Below, in pieces: positions 20,317 through 29,446 of a stretch of DNA of 41,460 nucleotides. Under the pieces are notes generated by a model. That model did not search any database. It was not told the DNA's origin and saw only the letters and a program-made list of their open reading frames with translations. This DNA is from Coleofasciculus sp. LEGE 07092 (GTDB taxonomy: Bacteria; Cyanobacteriota; Cyanobacteriia; Cyanobacteriales; Coleofasciculaceae). The position numbers and the translations under genes are program-made. The first letter of the stretch is position 1; each line of letters begins with the position of its first letter. The stretch is taken from the NCBI RefSeq assembly GCF_015207375.1, contig NZ_JADEWY010000051.1:1-41460 (forward strand). Direction: 5' to 3'.

Positions 20317-20689
20317 AGGTTTGCTGGTGTTATCTAGGAGGTTAATTAATGAATTGGCGTAGCGGGTTGAATTTTCTGGAGATCATTTTACGATAGCGTT
20401 ACAGGAAACACCTGTCTAGGGCTATGACCTTGACAGATCGATAATAATATGTTTGTACAAAATTGGGCTACCCCACAGCCGCACTGTCTGTTTGAGAGCT
20501 TGGTCTTTGTTACTTAATCAATGTACTCTCAGACGGAAGAGGGATAAAGAGGGAGAAACCCCACTATTAAGTTATGTCTTTCTCGCTGCCTCCCCCAAAG
20601 GTTTACTTAAAGCTTGGAGCTTGAAGCCTTTCAAGTCAATACTTGGCTCGGTTCTCTAAACGTTCATCCTGAATCTGCGCGTCTTTGTT
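20317..20689. other. Intergenic region between divergent SPFH and mscS genes
   Basis: 373 bases that must hold two promoters. A 68-codon open frame at 20453-20659 shows no protein-like features. I see no repeat or structured RNA here, only a purine-rich patch near 20535-20560. Confidence 0.6.
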
Positions 20690-21574
20690 GTGAATAGTCT
20701 GCTCAAAAAAATTCAATCCAGCTTCCTAGAGCTAGTTGGGTCAGCCATTGAGATACTGCCAGGACTTATTGGCGGACTGATCGTTTTGCTGTTGACCTAC
20801 TATATTGCGAGGTTAGCCGAGCAATTTACTAGCAAAGTTGCGACACGTACAATCCGCAGCCAATCCCTGCAACTGCTCCTGGCAAGAACCAGTTATATAG
20901 GCGCTTGGGTCGTGGGAATTCTAACCGCCAGTGTTTTGGCTTTTCCCGGTTTGCGCTTGGGCGACTTGATTGCTGCTTTAGGATTAGGTTCCGTTGCCAT
21001 TGGCTTTGCATTTCAAGACATCTTCAAAAACTTCCTAGCTGGTGTACTGCTGCTATTGCAGGAGCCATTTCGCATCAATGATCAGGTGATTATTGAAGAG
21101 TATGAAGGAACGGTGGAGCAAATCGACATTCGCACCACCCAAATTCGTACCTACCAGGGCGAACGGGTACTTTTACCCAATTCCACCGTATTTACGAGTG
21201 CGGTACAAGTCAGAACGGCTTACGGGCGTCGGCGGACTGACTTGGGAGTAGGTGTGGATTACAATACATCTCTGCCCGATACCGCACAACTGTTGAAAAT
21301 GACAATTGCTGAGGTGGAGGGCGTCTTGTCTGAACCCGCACCAGAAATTGATTTGGTCAGCTTTGGCGATAGCTCCATCGATTTTGTCGTGCGATACTGG
21401 ACATTACCAGAGCAAAAAAAGGTGCGCCAGGTTCAAACGAGAGCCATTATTGCGATCAAACAAGCCTTTGATCGTGCAGACATCAATATTCCTTACCCCA
21501 TTCGCACGCTTTACTTTTACGACCAGCAACAGTTCGATGATTACCTTCCTCCCTCTGGGGATAGTGGCTCATGA
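20690..21574 (+). CDS. Small-conductance mechanosensitive channel (MscS family)
   Basis: A 294-residue MscS-type channel. Three hydrophobic segments lie in the first 130 residues, and the pore helix and following motif are classical (GLGSVAIGFAFQDIFKNFLA, then GVLLLLQEPFRINDQV). The C-terminal half is the cytoplasmic beta/alpha cage. Such channels open under membrane tension to release solutes on osmotic downshock. The start is GTG 20690; no better start is seen. A heptamer array starts within its stop codon. Confidence 0.93.
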   Translation: MNSLLKKIQSSFLELVGSAIEILPGLIGGLIVLLLTYYIARLAEQFTSKVATRTIRSQSLQLLLARTSYIGAWVVGILTASVLAFPGLRLGDLIAALGLGSVAIGFAFQDIFKNFLAGVLLLLQEPFRINDQVIIEEYEGTVEQIDIRTTQIRTYQGERVLLPNSTVFTSAVQVRTAYGRRRTDLGVGVDYNTSLPDTAQLLKMTIAEVEGVLSEPAPEIDLVSFGDSSIDFVVRYWTLPEQKKVRQVQTRAIIAIKQAFDRADINIPYPIRTLYFYDQQQFDDYLPPSGDSGS

Positions 21575-21604
21575 AGGATGAAGGATGAAGAATGAAGGAT
21601 GAAA
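21573..21604. repeat. Heptamer array (GAAGGAT) starting in the mscS stop codon
   Basis: Units GAAGGAT, GAAGGAT, GAAGAAT, GAAGGAT and a partial GAAA follow head to tail from the second base-but-one of the TGA stop at 21572-21574. It is a short tandem repeat of the cyanobacterial heptamer class. Confidence 0.75.
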
Positions 21605-21646
21605 AGAGTAAGCAGGTGAGTCAATACCTCCAGTGTTAAGCTTTCA

Positions 21647-21669
21647 TAATTCATAATTCATAATTCAAA
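21647..21669. repeat. Heptamer array (CATAATT) before the pseudouridine synthase gene
   Basis: Three head-to-tail copies of CATAATT end immediately upstream of the AAAGGTG that holds the GTG start at 21671, so the array forms the leader of the next gene. Confidence 0.75.
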
Positions 21670-21670
21670 G

Positions 21671-22285
21671 GTGTACCAATACCTCTTGTTTTACAAACCT
21701 TACAACGTCTTAAGCCAATTCACCGATAAAGAGTCCACTAAAATTGAAGGAAGTAGTGATGCCTCCTTAAAACGAGGCACGCTCAAAGATTACATCTCGG
21801 TGTCCTCGGTTTACCCAGTCGGACGCCTCGACCGGGATAGTGAAGGGTTGCTGCTATTGACCAACAACGGACGATTGCAGCACCGGCTTTCCGCTCCACG
21901 GTTTCGACATCCCCGCACTTACTGGGTACAGGTTGAGCGCATTCCGAATGAAGCTGCCCTGAACCAATTGCGCCGTGGTGTGGTCATTCAAAATTACCGT
22001 ACCCAGCCCGCTTTGGTGCAGCGATTGGCTACTCCCCCTTCCCTACCCCCCCGCGAACCACCAGTGCGCTTTCGGAAAAGGGTGCCTACTACTTGGTTGG
22101 AGTTGACGTTAACGGAGGGACGAAACCGACAGATACGACGGATGACGGCGGCTGTGGGGTTTCCTACCTTGCGACTCGTGCGGAGCGCGATCGCTCACCT
22201 GAGTATAGATGGTTTAGAACCCGGTCAGTGGCGTGACTTGACGCCGGTCGAACTGGAACTTCTACTATCAGCTATGACACGCTAA
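21671..22285 (+). CDS. RNA pseudouridine synthase, RsuA/RluE type
   Basis: A 204-residue protein of the RsuA/RluB/E/F family without an N-terminal S4 domain, like RluE, which modifies a uridine in 23S rRNA. It opens directly with the catalytic domain (YQYLLFYKPYNVLSQF). The catalytic Asp is D54 in GRLDRDSEGLLLL, and TEGRNRQIRRM closes the active site. The start is GTG 21671, just after a heptamer array. The exact target uridine is inferred from length and domain make-up only. Confidence 0.9.
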   Translation: MYQYLLFYKPYNVLSQFTDKESTKIEGSSDASLKRGTLKDYISVSSVYPVGRLDRDSEGLLLLTNNGRLQHRLSAPRFRHPRTYWVQVERIPNEAALNQLRRGVVIQNYRTQPALVQRLATPPSLPPREPPVRFRKRVPTTWLELTLTEGRNRQIRRMTAAVGFPTLRLVRSAIAHLSIDGLEPGQWRDLTPVELELLLSAMTR

Positions 22286-22436
22286 AGCTAGTCACACAAC
22301 AGCTACGAGCTTGCCAAACAGGTTTACGGTGAACAAAAAAGGGCTGCAACCTGCAATTCCGACATGGCAAACTAGAGGGCAGCTAGCTCCTATACCAAAC
22401 CTTAGAAACCCGGATAAGAATTGAGGAAGTTCCATT

Positions 22437-24608
22437 ATGTTAATTTGTCCCCAGTGTCAGTTTGAAAACCCCAATACCAATAAGTTTTGTCAGCGATGCG
22501 GAACTTCCTTGACCCATAAAACCTGTCATGAGTGCGGCGCTCAAGTACTGATTAATGCCAAGACTTGTCACAAATGTGATTCTTTTGTGGGAACCGTTTG
22601 GTGGGCAATTATTTATCCTGAGTCAGATTTTATCTCTTCAACAGCCCCTTGGGAACCTCCTCAAGAGGTATCAAAGTTAGTCACCAACGATGTGACTACA
22701 GTTAATAACTCCCAACAGCAAGCCCCCGTGGTGGCACAGAGCGAACTTCCTTCTGTGCAGGCGCTAGAACCAGAAGCCGTTTCAGAACGTCTAGGTCTTG
22801 AACCCGATAATTCAGATGTGGCTCAGTCCTCACCCCTAGTTAAGGAAACCCCTGAGGAATTGTCAATAGGAACAGAGGGCGCTGAAAGTCAGGAAACTGT
22901 AGCATCTTCTGCCTCTCCCATTTCCAACCCTCCAGAAACTGCCTCTCAAACCTCAACGGCTGTCTATTTAGATCCTCAGCAACGGTATCAACTGCTAGAA
23001 CCCCTGACTGACGAAAAGATAGCGGCTAGTCGAGGTGGTTGTATAGCCGTGCGGGTGTTAGACTGCCAGCCCTTTCAAAAATCCCTTTTAGAAGCACTGA
23101 TAGAGCAACAAGAAGGTGATCCGAATCTCCAACCTCCAAACATCCTGGGAATACCAGCAGTCGCTCAACCTTATTTAGCTCTGAAGGAATCTCACTATCC
23201 AACCATACCCAGCATTCACGATGCATGGCAGCAGGATGGCAAGGCAATTGTGCTGCTAGAAGACCGTTCTGAGTGGGAGCTGCTGAGTGAGGTATGGGGC
23301 AACCAAGGGTTGCCGACGTTGCAGATTTTATACTGGCTCGATGAGATGGCAAGACTCTGGCAGGGGCTAGAACCTTGGCACTGCTGTCAGAGTTTATTAG
23401 AACTGGTGAACCTGCGAGTGGATGAAGACCAGGTGTTGGGTTTAATATGCCTCTATCAAGATTCCGAAAACCAACAGTCAACTCTAAAGGATTTGGGACA
23501 ACTGTGGCGGATGTTATTTAATAATTCCCAACGAACACAACTCAACTCTTTGGGAGTTATTTTCCGCCAGTTGTCTACTGGGGAGATGGAAACCGTTGAA
23601 GAACTGCGCTCCCAGTTGGAAGCACTCGCTCACGCTGAAGAAATGTCTAAGGCTCAAGAGGTAGCGCCTACCCTCGAAGAAATGTCTGTCTCCCCCTCTT
23701 TAGAAATCGATACGTTTTCGACGCAAGAAGATAACTCGAACAGCTACGACGACGGCGGACCGACGGTAGTACTGCCAATGCAATTACTGAGCCTTGATGA
23801 TGTGGGTTCTACCCATATCGGTTATCAACGGGATCATAATGAAGACTGCTATGGCATCCAGACATGGCTTAATAAGCAGGAAAATCCTACAGGTCGAACC
23901 TTAGAAGCTCGGGGTCTCTACATTCTCTGTGACGGTATGGGAGGACACGCGGCTGGAGAAGTTGCCAGTTCGATGGCAGTGGAAACTATCAAGCAATACT
24001 TTCGACAGACTTGGCAAGACCAATTGCCGATAGAAGAGAGTATCCGTTCGGCTGTGCGTGTCACCAACCAAACCATTTACGATGTCAACCAACAAAATGC
24101 TCGCTCGGGAAGCGGTCGCATGGGAACAACCCTAGCAATGATGTTAATTCAGGATACCAATGCCGCGATCGCCCATGTGGGAGATAGTCGCATTTATCGC
24201 CTGACTCGTAAAGGGGGATTAGAGCAACTCTCGATCGATCATAAAGTTGGTCAGCGAGAAATTAAACGAGGGGTGGAACCTGATATCGCTTACTCCCGTG
24301 CCGATGCCAACCAACTCACTCAAGCCTTGGGTCCGCGTGGCGAAAAGTTCGTCAAGCCTGACGTATTATTTTTAGAACTGAATGAAGATACCTTATTCAT
24401 TCTATGCTCCGACGGTCTTTCAGATAACGATCTGATCGAAAATCACTGGCAAACCCACCTAGCTCCTTTACTCAGTTCTCGCTCCAACTTAGAGCAGGGT
24501 GTCCTTCAGTTAATCGAACTTGCTAACGAGCATAACGGTCACGATAACATTACCGCTATACTCATCCGAGTCAAGGTACGACCCAACTTTCAACAGCAGC
24601 TTTGGTAA
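22437..24608 (+). CDS. PP2C protein phosphatase with N-terminal zinc ribbons and a degenerate kinase-like middle
   Basis: A 723-residue cytoplasmic protein. Two zinc ribbons open it (Cys4/7/18/21 and Cys30/33/44/47). An acidic, Ser/Gln-rich linker reaches about residue 185. Residues about 185-400 resemble the layout of a cyanobacterial Ser/Thr kinase domain (RYQLLEPL start) but lack the HRD and DFG motifs. From about 455 the PPM/PP2C domain is complete: RDHNED (about 468), LCDGMGGHAAGE (about 498), AHVGDSRIYRL (about 581), LCSDGLSDN (about 657) and HDNIT (about 702). It should remove phosphate from Ser/Thr residues. The FHA-kinase gene follows 50 bases downstream, its likely antagonist. GAGGA upstream of ATG 22437 supports the start. 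Confidence 0.92.
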   Translation: MLICPQCQFENPNTNKFCQRCGTSLTHKTCHECGAQVLINAKTCHKCDSFVGTVWWAIIYPESDFISSTAPWEPPQEVSKLVTNDVTTVNNSQQQAPVVAQSELPSVQALEPEAVSERLGLEPDNSDVAQSSPLVKETPEELSIGTEGAESQETVASSASPISNPPETASQTSTAVYLDPQQRYQLLEPLTDEKIAASRGGCIAVRVLDCQPFQKSLLEALIEQQEGDPNLQPPNILGIPAVAQPYLALKESHYPTIPSIHDAWQQDGKAIVLLEDRSEWELLSEVWGNQGLPTLQILYWLDEMARLWQGLEPWHCCQSLLELVNLRVDEDQVLGLICLYQDSENQQSTLKDLGQLWRMLFNNSQRTQLNSLGVIFRQLSTGEMETVEELRSQLEALAHAEEMSKAQEVAPTLEEMSVSPSLEIDTFSTQEDNSNSYDDGGPTVVLPMQLLSLDDVGSTHIGYQRDHNEDCYGIQTWLNKQENPTGRTLEARGLYILCDGMGGHAAGEVASSMAVETIKQYFRQTWQDQLPIEESIRSAVRVTNQTIYDVNQQNARSGSGRMGTTLAMMLIQDTNAAIAHVGDSRIYRLTRKGGLEQLSIDHKVGQREIKRGVEPDIAYSRADANQLTQALGPRGEKFVKPDVLFLELNEDTLFILCSDGLSDNDLIENHWQTHLAPLLSSRSNLEQGVLQLIELANEHNGHDNITAILIRVKVRPNFQQQLW

Positions 24609-24628
24609 GGTTTGTCCTTTGTAAAAAT

Positions 24629-24663
24629 CAATGACCAATCACCAATGATTAATGATTAATGAC
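24629..24663. repeat. Heptamer array containing the kinase start codon
   Basis: Five heptamers (CAATGAC, CAATCAC, CAATGAT, TAATGAT, TAATGAC) link the phosphatase and kinase genes. The ATG at 24659 is inside the last unit. Confidence 0.7.
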
Positions 24664-25888
24664 AATGGTCACGCTGACCCTTTTACATCCGCAGGCATCC
24701 ACTCAACTACAGCAGTGGAATTTCACCCGCCAATCCACCATTCGCATTGGTCGCTCTCCTGATAATGATGTGATTTTGAACGACCCCTTAGTTTCTAGGC
24801 ATCACCTAGAACTGAGAGTAATGCCTGCCAAATCCGGTCATTTGTGGCAACTCATCAATCAGGGAACCAACGGCACTTTCCTCAACGGCATTTTAGTGTC
24901 GCGGGAAGTGGTTCCCAATGATGCTCTGATCCAACTGGCACGAGACGGACCGATGCTGAAATTTCAAATGCAGGCGATTCCCCCTATTGCGCCAGTGCAG
25001 CTTCCTCCACCCCCCCAGGCAACGTCCTGTTCCCATGAGGGCAATCCTCCGGGAAATTTGTTTTGCATTCACTGCGGTCAACCCTTAGTGCCAATCCAGC
25101 ACGTTATTCGCCATTACCAGGTATTGCGTACCTTGGGGCAGGGGGGGATGGGAACTACCTATTTGGCTTGGGACAAAACTGGCAAACTCAAGGGACACCC
25201 TAGTTTACTAGTACTTAAGGAAATGAACGCTGACATGGCGCAAATTTCCAAAGCCCAAGAACTTTTTGAGCGAGAGGCGCGTACCCTCAAAGGGTTGAAT
25301 CATGGAGGAATTCCCGAGTATTACGATTTTTTTGTGGAAGACGGCAAGAAATACTTGGCAATGCAGCTTATCCACGGTCAGGATTTGGAACAGCGGGTTC
25401 TAATGGCTGGTCCGGTTGCTCCAACACAGGCAATTGAGTGGATGATGCAAACCTGTGACATTTTAGACTACATCCACTCCTGTGACCCACCACTGATTCA
25501 TCGGGATATTAAACCCGCGAATTTAATGATGCGCTATCGGGATAACCATATTGTCGTCTTGGATTTTGGTGCGGTTAAGGAGATCGGTACAACGCCCGGA
25601 ACCCGCATTGGTGCGGAAGGATATAGCGCCCCTGAGCAAGACAGAGGCACCCCTGTCACTCAATCTGACCTCTACGCGATCGGTTCGACTCTCATTTTTT
25701 TGCTGACGGGTATCGCCCCCCTCAAGTTTTATCGCCGAATCGGATCGGGATATGGGTTTGATGTGGCAAAGTCTCCCACGATTACGCCCCAGTTACGGGA
25801 TGTCATTGAGCGGGTTTGCCAGCCGAAAATTAGCGATCGCTACCAAACAGCTCAAGAACTCTCCCAAGCCTTAGCCGCTTGCTTATAG
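24659..25888 (+). CDS. FHA domain-Ser/Thr protein kinase
   Basis: A 409-residue protein. An FHA phosphothreonine-binding domain (GRSPDND 31-37, SRHH 46-49, NGTFLN 71-76) is followed by a Pro-rich linker, a zinc-ribbon-like knuckle (Cys124, Cys136, Cys139 with His126) and a Hanks-type kinase: GQGGMG (160-165), Lys187, Glu206, HRDIKPAN (281-288), DFG (302-304) and APE (325-327). All catalytic residues are present. There is no membrane segment. Together with the upstream PP2C gene it forms a kinase/phosphatase pair, and its FHA domain may bind its own or partner phosphothreonines. Start at ATG 24659 or 24665; the first lies in a repeat. Confidence 0.93.
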   Translation: MTMVTLTLLHPQASTQLQQWNFTRQSTIRIGRSPDNDVILNDPLVSRHHLELRVMPAKSGHLWQLINQGTNGTFLNGILVSREVVPNDALIQLARDGPMLKFQMQAIPPIAPVQLPPPPQATSCSHEGNPPGNLFCIHCGQPLVPIQHVIRHYQVLRTLGQGGMGTTYLAWDKTGKLKGHPSLLVLKEMNADMAQISKAQELFEREARTLKGLNHGGIPEYYDFFVEDGKKYLAMQLIHGQDLEQRVLMAGPVAPTQAIEWMMQTCDILDYIHSCDPPLIHRDIKPANLMMRYRDNHIVVLDFGAVKEIGTTPGTRIGAEGYSAPEQDRGTPVTQSDLYAIGSTLIFLLTGIAPLKFYRRIGSGYGFDVAKSPTITPQLRDVIERVCQPKISDRYQTAQELSQALAACL

Positions 25889-26023
25889 GCGTTGACAAGG
25901 GGCAATGGACGAATCCAAGTGGTAGAAAAAAGTAACCACCTCTTGTCAGGCACGGGAGCAGGGGAACTCTTGAGCGGGTCAGTTTTGTCTGCCAGCCTGC
26001 ACTAGTCCCTGCTCCCTAGTCCT

Positions 26024-26242
26024 TTATTCTTCATCCCACGCTTCTACCGCCAGTAATTCATGAATTGGGTCTTGCATGGTGAAGCCAAATTCCTGGAGTT
26101 CTTTTTTCCAGAAAGACCATTCATCCCCATAGAGTAGGGCAATCTTCCAAATGCTATCACCAGTTTTAATAATTTTTGATTCCACTAGTGAACGCACCTG
26201 ACGCTGCAACTTCACCATTGGGTGAGTAACTTGCTGAGTCAT
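26024..26242 (-). CDS. Small conserved cyanobacterial protein, DUF4327-like
   Basis: A 72-residue soluble protein starting MTQQVTHPMVKLQRQVRSLV and ending in an acidic tail (AVEAWDEE). The frame is open back to 26338, but the extra 32 residues look unrelated and the typical N-terminus starts at ATG 26242. It resembles the DUF4327 family, which is widespread in cyanobacteria and of unknown function; that match is from memory. It stands alone. Confidence 0.65.
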   Translation of the reverse strand: MTQQVTHPMVKLQRQVRSLVESKIIKTGDSIWKIALLYGDEWSFWKKELQEFGFTMQDPIHELLAVEAWDEE

Positions 26243-26648
26243 ACTTTCAATTTTGCTGAAATAACTTTTGTGAATACTTGAACCAAAATGCTTCCAGAGT
26301 TTTTGGATTGCGCCGATCCGTAGAGTTCTGCACGGCATGGAAGCAGTTATCTATTCTTGTAGCGCATTAGAGGGGATTTATGCAAGTCAATTTCTGTAAA
26401 TGTACGGAAATCACTACAATTATTTCCAAAATGCCCCCAGGAATTCTCCAAAATTGCCTCGATTGGTAAACGCTCTAAACCGAACAAGCGGGGCTTTACC
26501 GGAAGACTAATAAGAATTTGTGGATCGATTAAGAATTTTACTTCAGAAAAATCAATGATTTACCCCGACTCTTTTCTATCGTGAATATTTTTACTAAATA
26601 GGGGCTGATACCCCTCTAATCAGCAGAGACAAGAAAATCACTAGACTC
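26243..26648. other. Intergenic region between the DUF4327-like gene and cimA
   Basis: AT-rich stretch holding the promoter of the small gene. Just beyond the cimA stop there are two mutually exclusive short hairpins: GCTGAT/ATCAGC (26604-26609 and 26619-26624) and AGGGG/CCCCT. They might weakly terminate cimA, but there is no proper T-tract. I see no gene. Confidence 0.5.
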
Positions 26649-28295
26649 TCAAGACGTTACGGCTGTCTGCACTGAAGATTCTAACAGCAGACCGTATTCT
26701 ATCCCCTCAACCACAGCTTGATAGGAGGCTCCCAAGATATTTGTCGAAACCCCTACCGTTGTCCAACGTTGCTTACCGTTACTTGATTCTACAAGGACAC
26801 GAGTTTTGGCAGATGTTCCAGCAGTACCATCCAGAATCCGTACTTTATAGTCAGTCAGGTAAAAAGCCGCAATTTCTGGGTAGAATCTAACCAGCGCTTT
26901 CCGTAAGGCAGCATCTAAAGCAGATACCGGTCCATTCCCTTCTGCGACTTCCAAGATATCCTCGCCCTTAACCACCGCTTTAATCGTCGCCAGGGCGTTA
27001 CTATAGGGTGTCCCCGTCCCTTGCAGCATATCGCAGTGAACTTGAAAGCCTTTTAGTTCAAAGGGCTGCTGCCGTTGTCCCAAGGCATCACGCATCAGTA
27101 AGTCAAAACTAGCTTCCGCTGCTTCAAATTGATACCCTTCATTTTCCAAATCTTTAAGGCGTCCCAATATTTGGCGACAGGTGGGGTCTTGTTTATTAAG
27201 CTCGTGTCCGAAACTACGGGCTTTTGCCAGAACATTACTTAGTCCAGACTGGTCGGAAATTACAATTCGGCGTTGGTTGCCGACCTGTTCGGGCTCGATG
27301 TGTTCATAGGTGAGGGGGTTGCGCTCAACCGCTGAGACATGGATGCCACCTTTGTGAGCAAATGCCGAACGACCCACAAACGCCGCATGATCATCGGGGG
27401 CAAGATTGACGACTTCACTAATGAAGCGACTAGTGGGGCTTAGTCTTGCCAGTTGGTCATTCTGGATACAGTTATAACCCAGTTTGAGCTGCAAGTTGGG
27501 AATCAGTGAACAAAGGTTTGCATTACCGCAGCGTTCGCCGTAGCCGTTTATTGTGCCTTGTACCATGCGAAGACCCTCTGTCACCCCGATGAGAGCGTTG
27601 GCAACGGCTGTGTCAGAGTCGTTGTGAGTGTGAATGCCTAACGGTGGAATGGGGGATTGGTTGAATGGTTCCTGATTTTCCCTGCCCATTGCTTGAACTA
27701 CATCTCGCACGATTTGACCCACCTCATTAGGCAGGGTGCCACCGTTGGTATCGCATAAAACTAGCCATTGCGCCCCGGCATCTTTTGCTGTCATAAGAGT
27801 TTTGAGAGCGTAGTCAGGATTGTTTTTGTAGCCGTCAAACCAATGTTCTGCATCGTAAATGACCTGACGCCCCTGACTGCGGAGGTACTCAATGGTGTCT
27901 TGAATCATGGCTAAGTTTTCGTCTAGGGTAGTGTTGAGTCCTTCGGTAACGTGGAGATCCCAAGACTTGCCGAAGATCGTCACCCAGTGAGTGCCTGCTG
28001 CCAAAATTGCTTGTAGCATCGGGTCATCTGCTGCGGCTCTATTGGGGCGTCGAGTCGAGCAAAATGCCACAACTTCGGCTTGGCTGAGGGGTTCTTCTTT
28101 GAGTCGCCAGAAAAATTGCACGTCTTTGGGATTCGCTCCGGGCCATCCGCCCTCAATAAAGGGAATTCCTAACTGGTCGAGTTGTCTGGCAATTTTTAAC
28201 TTATCGTCTAGTGACAGGGAGAGTCCTTCACGCTGGGAACCGTCCCGCAGCGTCGTGTCGTAAATCCAGATTTGGTTTGATGCTTGCACGGTCAT
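26649..28295 (-). CDS. cimA: (R)-citramalate synthase
   Basis: A 548-residue enzyme of the isopropylmalate/homocitrate synthase family that condenses pyruvate and acetyl-CoA to citramalate, the threonine-independent entry to isoleucine synthesis. The catalytic barrel starts with IYDTTLRDGSQREGLSLS and EGGWPGANPKD, typical of the CimA/AksA subgroup, with metal ligands in LGIHTHNDSDTAVANAL and NGYGERCGNANL. The C-terminal part (about residues 400-530) is the LeuA dimer regulatory domain, which usually binds isoleucine for feedback. Start ATG 28295; divergent from the ferredoxin gene 67 bases away. Homocitrate synthase is the less likely alternative. Confidence 0.9.
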   Translation of the reverse strand: MTVQASNQIWIYDTTLRDGSQREGLSLSLDDKLKIARQLDQLGIPFIEGGWPGANPKDVQFFWRLKEEPLSQAEVVAFCSTRRPNRAAADDPMLQAILAAGTHWVTIFGKSWDLHVTEGLNTTLDENLAMIQDTIEYLRSQGRQVIYDAEHWFDGYKNNPDYALKTLMTAKDAGAQWLVLCDTNGGTLPNEVGQIVRDVVQAMGRENQEPFNQSPIPPLGIHTHNDSDTAVANALIGVTEGLRMVQGTINGYGERCGNANLCSLIPNLQLKLGYNCIQNDQLARLSPTSRFISEVVNLAPDDHAAFVGRSAFAHKGGIHVSAVERNPLTYEHIEPEQVGNQRRIVISDQSGLSNVLAKARSFGHELNKQDPTCRQILGRLKDLENEGYQFEAAEASFDLLMRDALGQRQQPFELKGFQVHCDMLQGTGTPYSNALATIKAVVKGEDILEVAEGNGPVSALDAALRKALVRFYPEIAAFYLTDYKVRILDGTAGTSAKTRVLVESSNGKQRWTTVGVSTNILGASYQAVVEGIEYGLLLESSVQTAVTS

Positions 28296-28377
28296 AGTAG
28301 GGGAATGTTTGAGTTAATCGTAAAGAAATGTAAACTAATAGAAAGAAAGTAACCGAAACGAGTTGAGTGAATTGCTA

Positions 28378-28746
28378 ATGCCTAAAGTAACAGCTCAGGG
28401 AAAAACCTTTGAATGTCATCCTGGCAGTAATCTACGCAAAGTTTTACTCAAGCATGGTGTAGAGCTTTACAACGGTAATGCCAAAATTATCAACTGTATG
28501 GGCATCGGTAGCTGTGGCACCTGTGCCGTTGAGCTAGAGGGGGAGGTTTCAGCACCCAACTGGAAGGATAACGCTAGGCGATCGCTCCCGCCCCATTCTC
28601 CCACAGCTAATCGTCGTTTAGCTTGTCAGACTAAGGTTTTAGGGGATGTTCGTGTTACCAAATATGACGGGTTTTGGGGACAAGGAGAGCAAACCGTCTG
28701 GACACCAGAAAAACAAAGGAATGATTGGGTGGAAATGGAAAAGTAA
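28378..28746 (+). CDS. [2Fe-2S] ferredoxin-like protein
   Basis: A 122-residue protein from ATG 28378 (MPKVTAQGKTFECHPG); a TTG at 28363 would add five residues. Cluster cysteines follow the pattern CMGIGSCGTC (C-x5-C-x2-C) and a later RLACQTK. The x5 spacing is that of adrenodoxin-like rather than of plant-type photosynthetic ferredoxins (x4). It should be a soluble one-electron carrier; its partners are unknown. The C-terminal extension (YDGFWGQGEQTVW) is typical of cyanobacterial members. It is followed by a membrane-protein gene after 112 bases. Confidence 0.88.
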   Translation: MPKVTAQGKTFECHPGSNLRKVLLKHGVELYNGNAKIINCMGIGSCGTCAVELEGEVSAPNWKDNARRSLPPHSPTANRRLACQTKVLGDVRVTKYDGFWGQGEQTVWTPEKQRNDWVEMEK

Positions 28747-28858
28747 GAGTGTCTGGGCTAGAAAATCCTGTTTCGATTAGCTATAAAGACCCTCAACGGG
28801 TCAATTTATTTATCCCCTATTCGATGTTTATTGAAGTATAAAGAAAACGTGACTTACT

Positions 28859-29446
28859 ATGGTAATAAATCTGCAACCGATGCGTGAACTGGGACTATCC
28901 AATCAATCGGTCTTTCACATTTCTCCGCTCATTCGTATTACCTTGATGGCGCTGTATCTGGCGTTAACCATTCCCTTACCGTTTTTAGCCCAAGTCTCCT
29001 CGGCTCCTGTACCATCAGTAGGGCTGTGGATAGGAATTGGCTTAGGATTACTGGTACTGTATGGAGCATTGAGCGAACGGGTAATTGTGGATGAGGAAAA
29101 AATTCAGGTTGCCTATCCTCGCTGGATGCCAACCTTCTTGCGCAAGGGCTGGGATTTACCTTGGGCGGATGTAAAGGATTTGAAAATGCGCACGACTGGA
29201 CAGGGAGGGCTGGTTTACTATTTTGTGAGTCAGTCGTCCCAAAAGGCTTACTTATTGCCGATGCGAGTCGTGGGGTTTGCCCGGTTAGTGAAGAGGGTAG
29301 AAATTCATACAGGAATTGATACCACCGATATTCGTCCGTTGGCACAGCCTTGGATGTACCTTATTTTGTTAGGATTTACACTGCTGTTGTTGCTTGCTGA
29401 TGGGTGGACAATTTGGACGGCTTTAACTCAGGGGTTGATCGCATAA
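28859..29446 (+). CDS. Conserved cyanobacterial membrane protein of unknown function
   Basis: A 195-residue protein with two hydrophobic segments near the N-terminus (about 25-70), a central soluble stretch (about 75-150, VIVDEEKIQVAYP...WDLPWADVKDLKM) resembling a bacterial PH-like fold, and a C-terminal membrane helix (about 165-190). I do not recognise a named family. Start ATG 28859; an ATG seven codons later is possible. Its last 43 bases overlap the start of the ABC ATPase gene, so the two are translationally linked and may work together, perhaps as part of a transporter. Confidence 0.75.
   Translation: MVINLQPMRELGLSNQSVFHISPLIRITLMALYLALTIPLPFLAQVSSAPVPSVGLWIGIGLGLLVLYGALSERVIVDEEKIQVAYPRWMPTFLRKGWDLPWADVKDLKMRTTGQGGLVYYFVSQSSQKAYLLPMRVVGFARLVKRVEIHTGIDTTDIRPLAQPWMYLILLGFTLLLLLADGWTIWTALTQGLIA

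Noticed and set aside
20453-20659. 68-codon open frame between the SPFH and mscS genes
   Set aside because: No family resemblance, no ribosome-binding site, composition like intergenic DNA.
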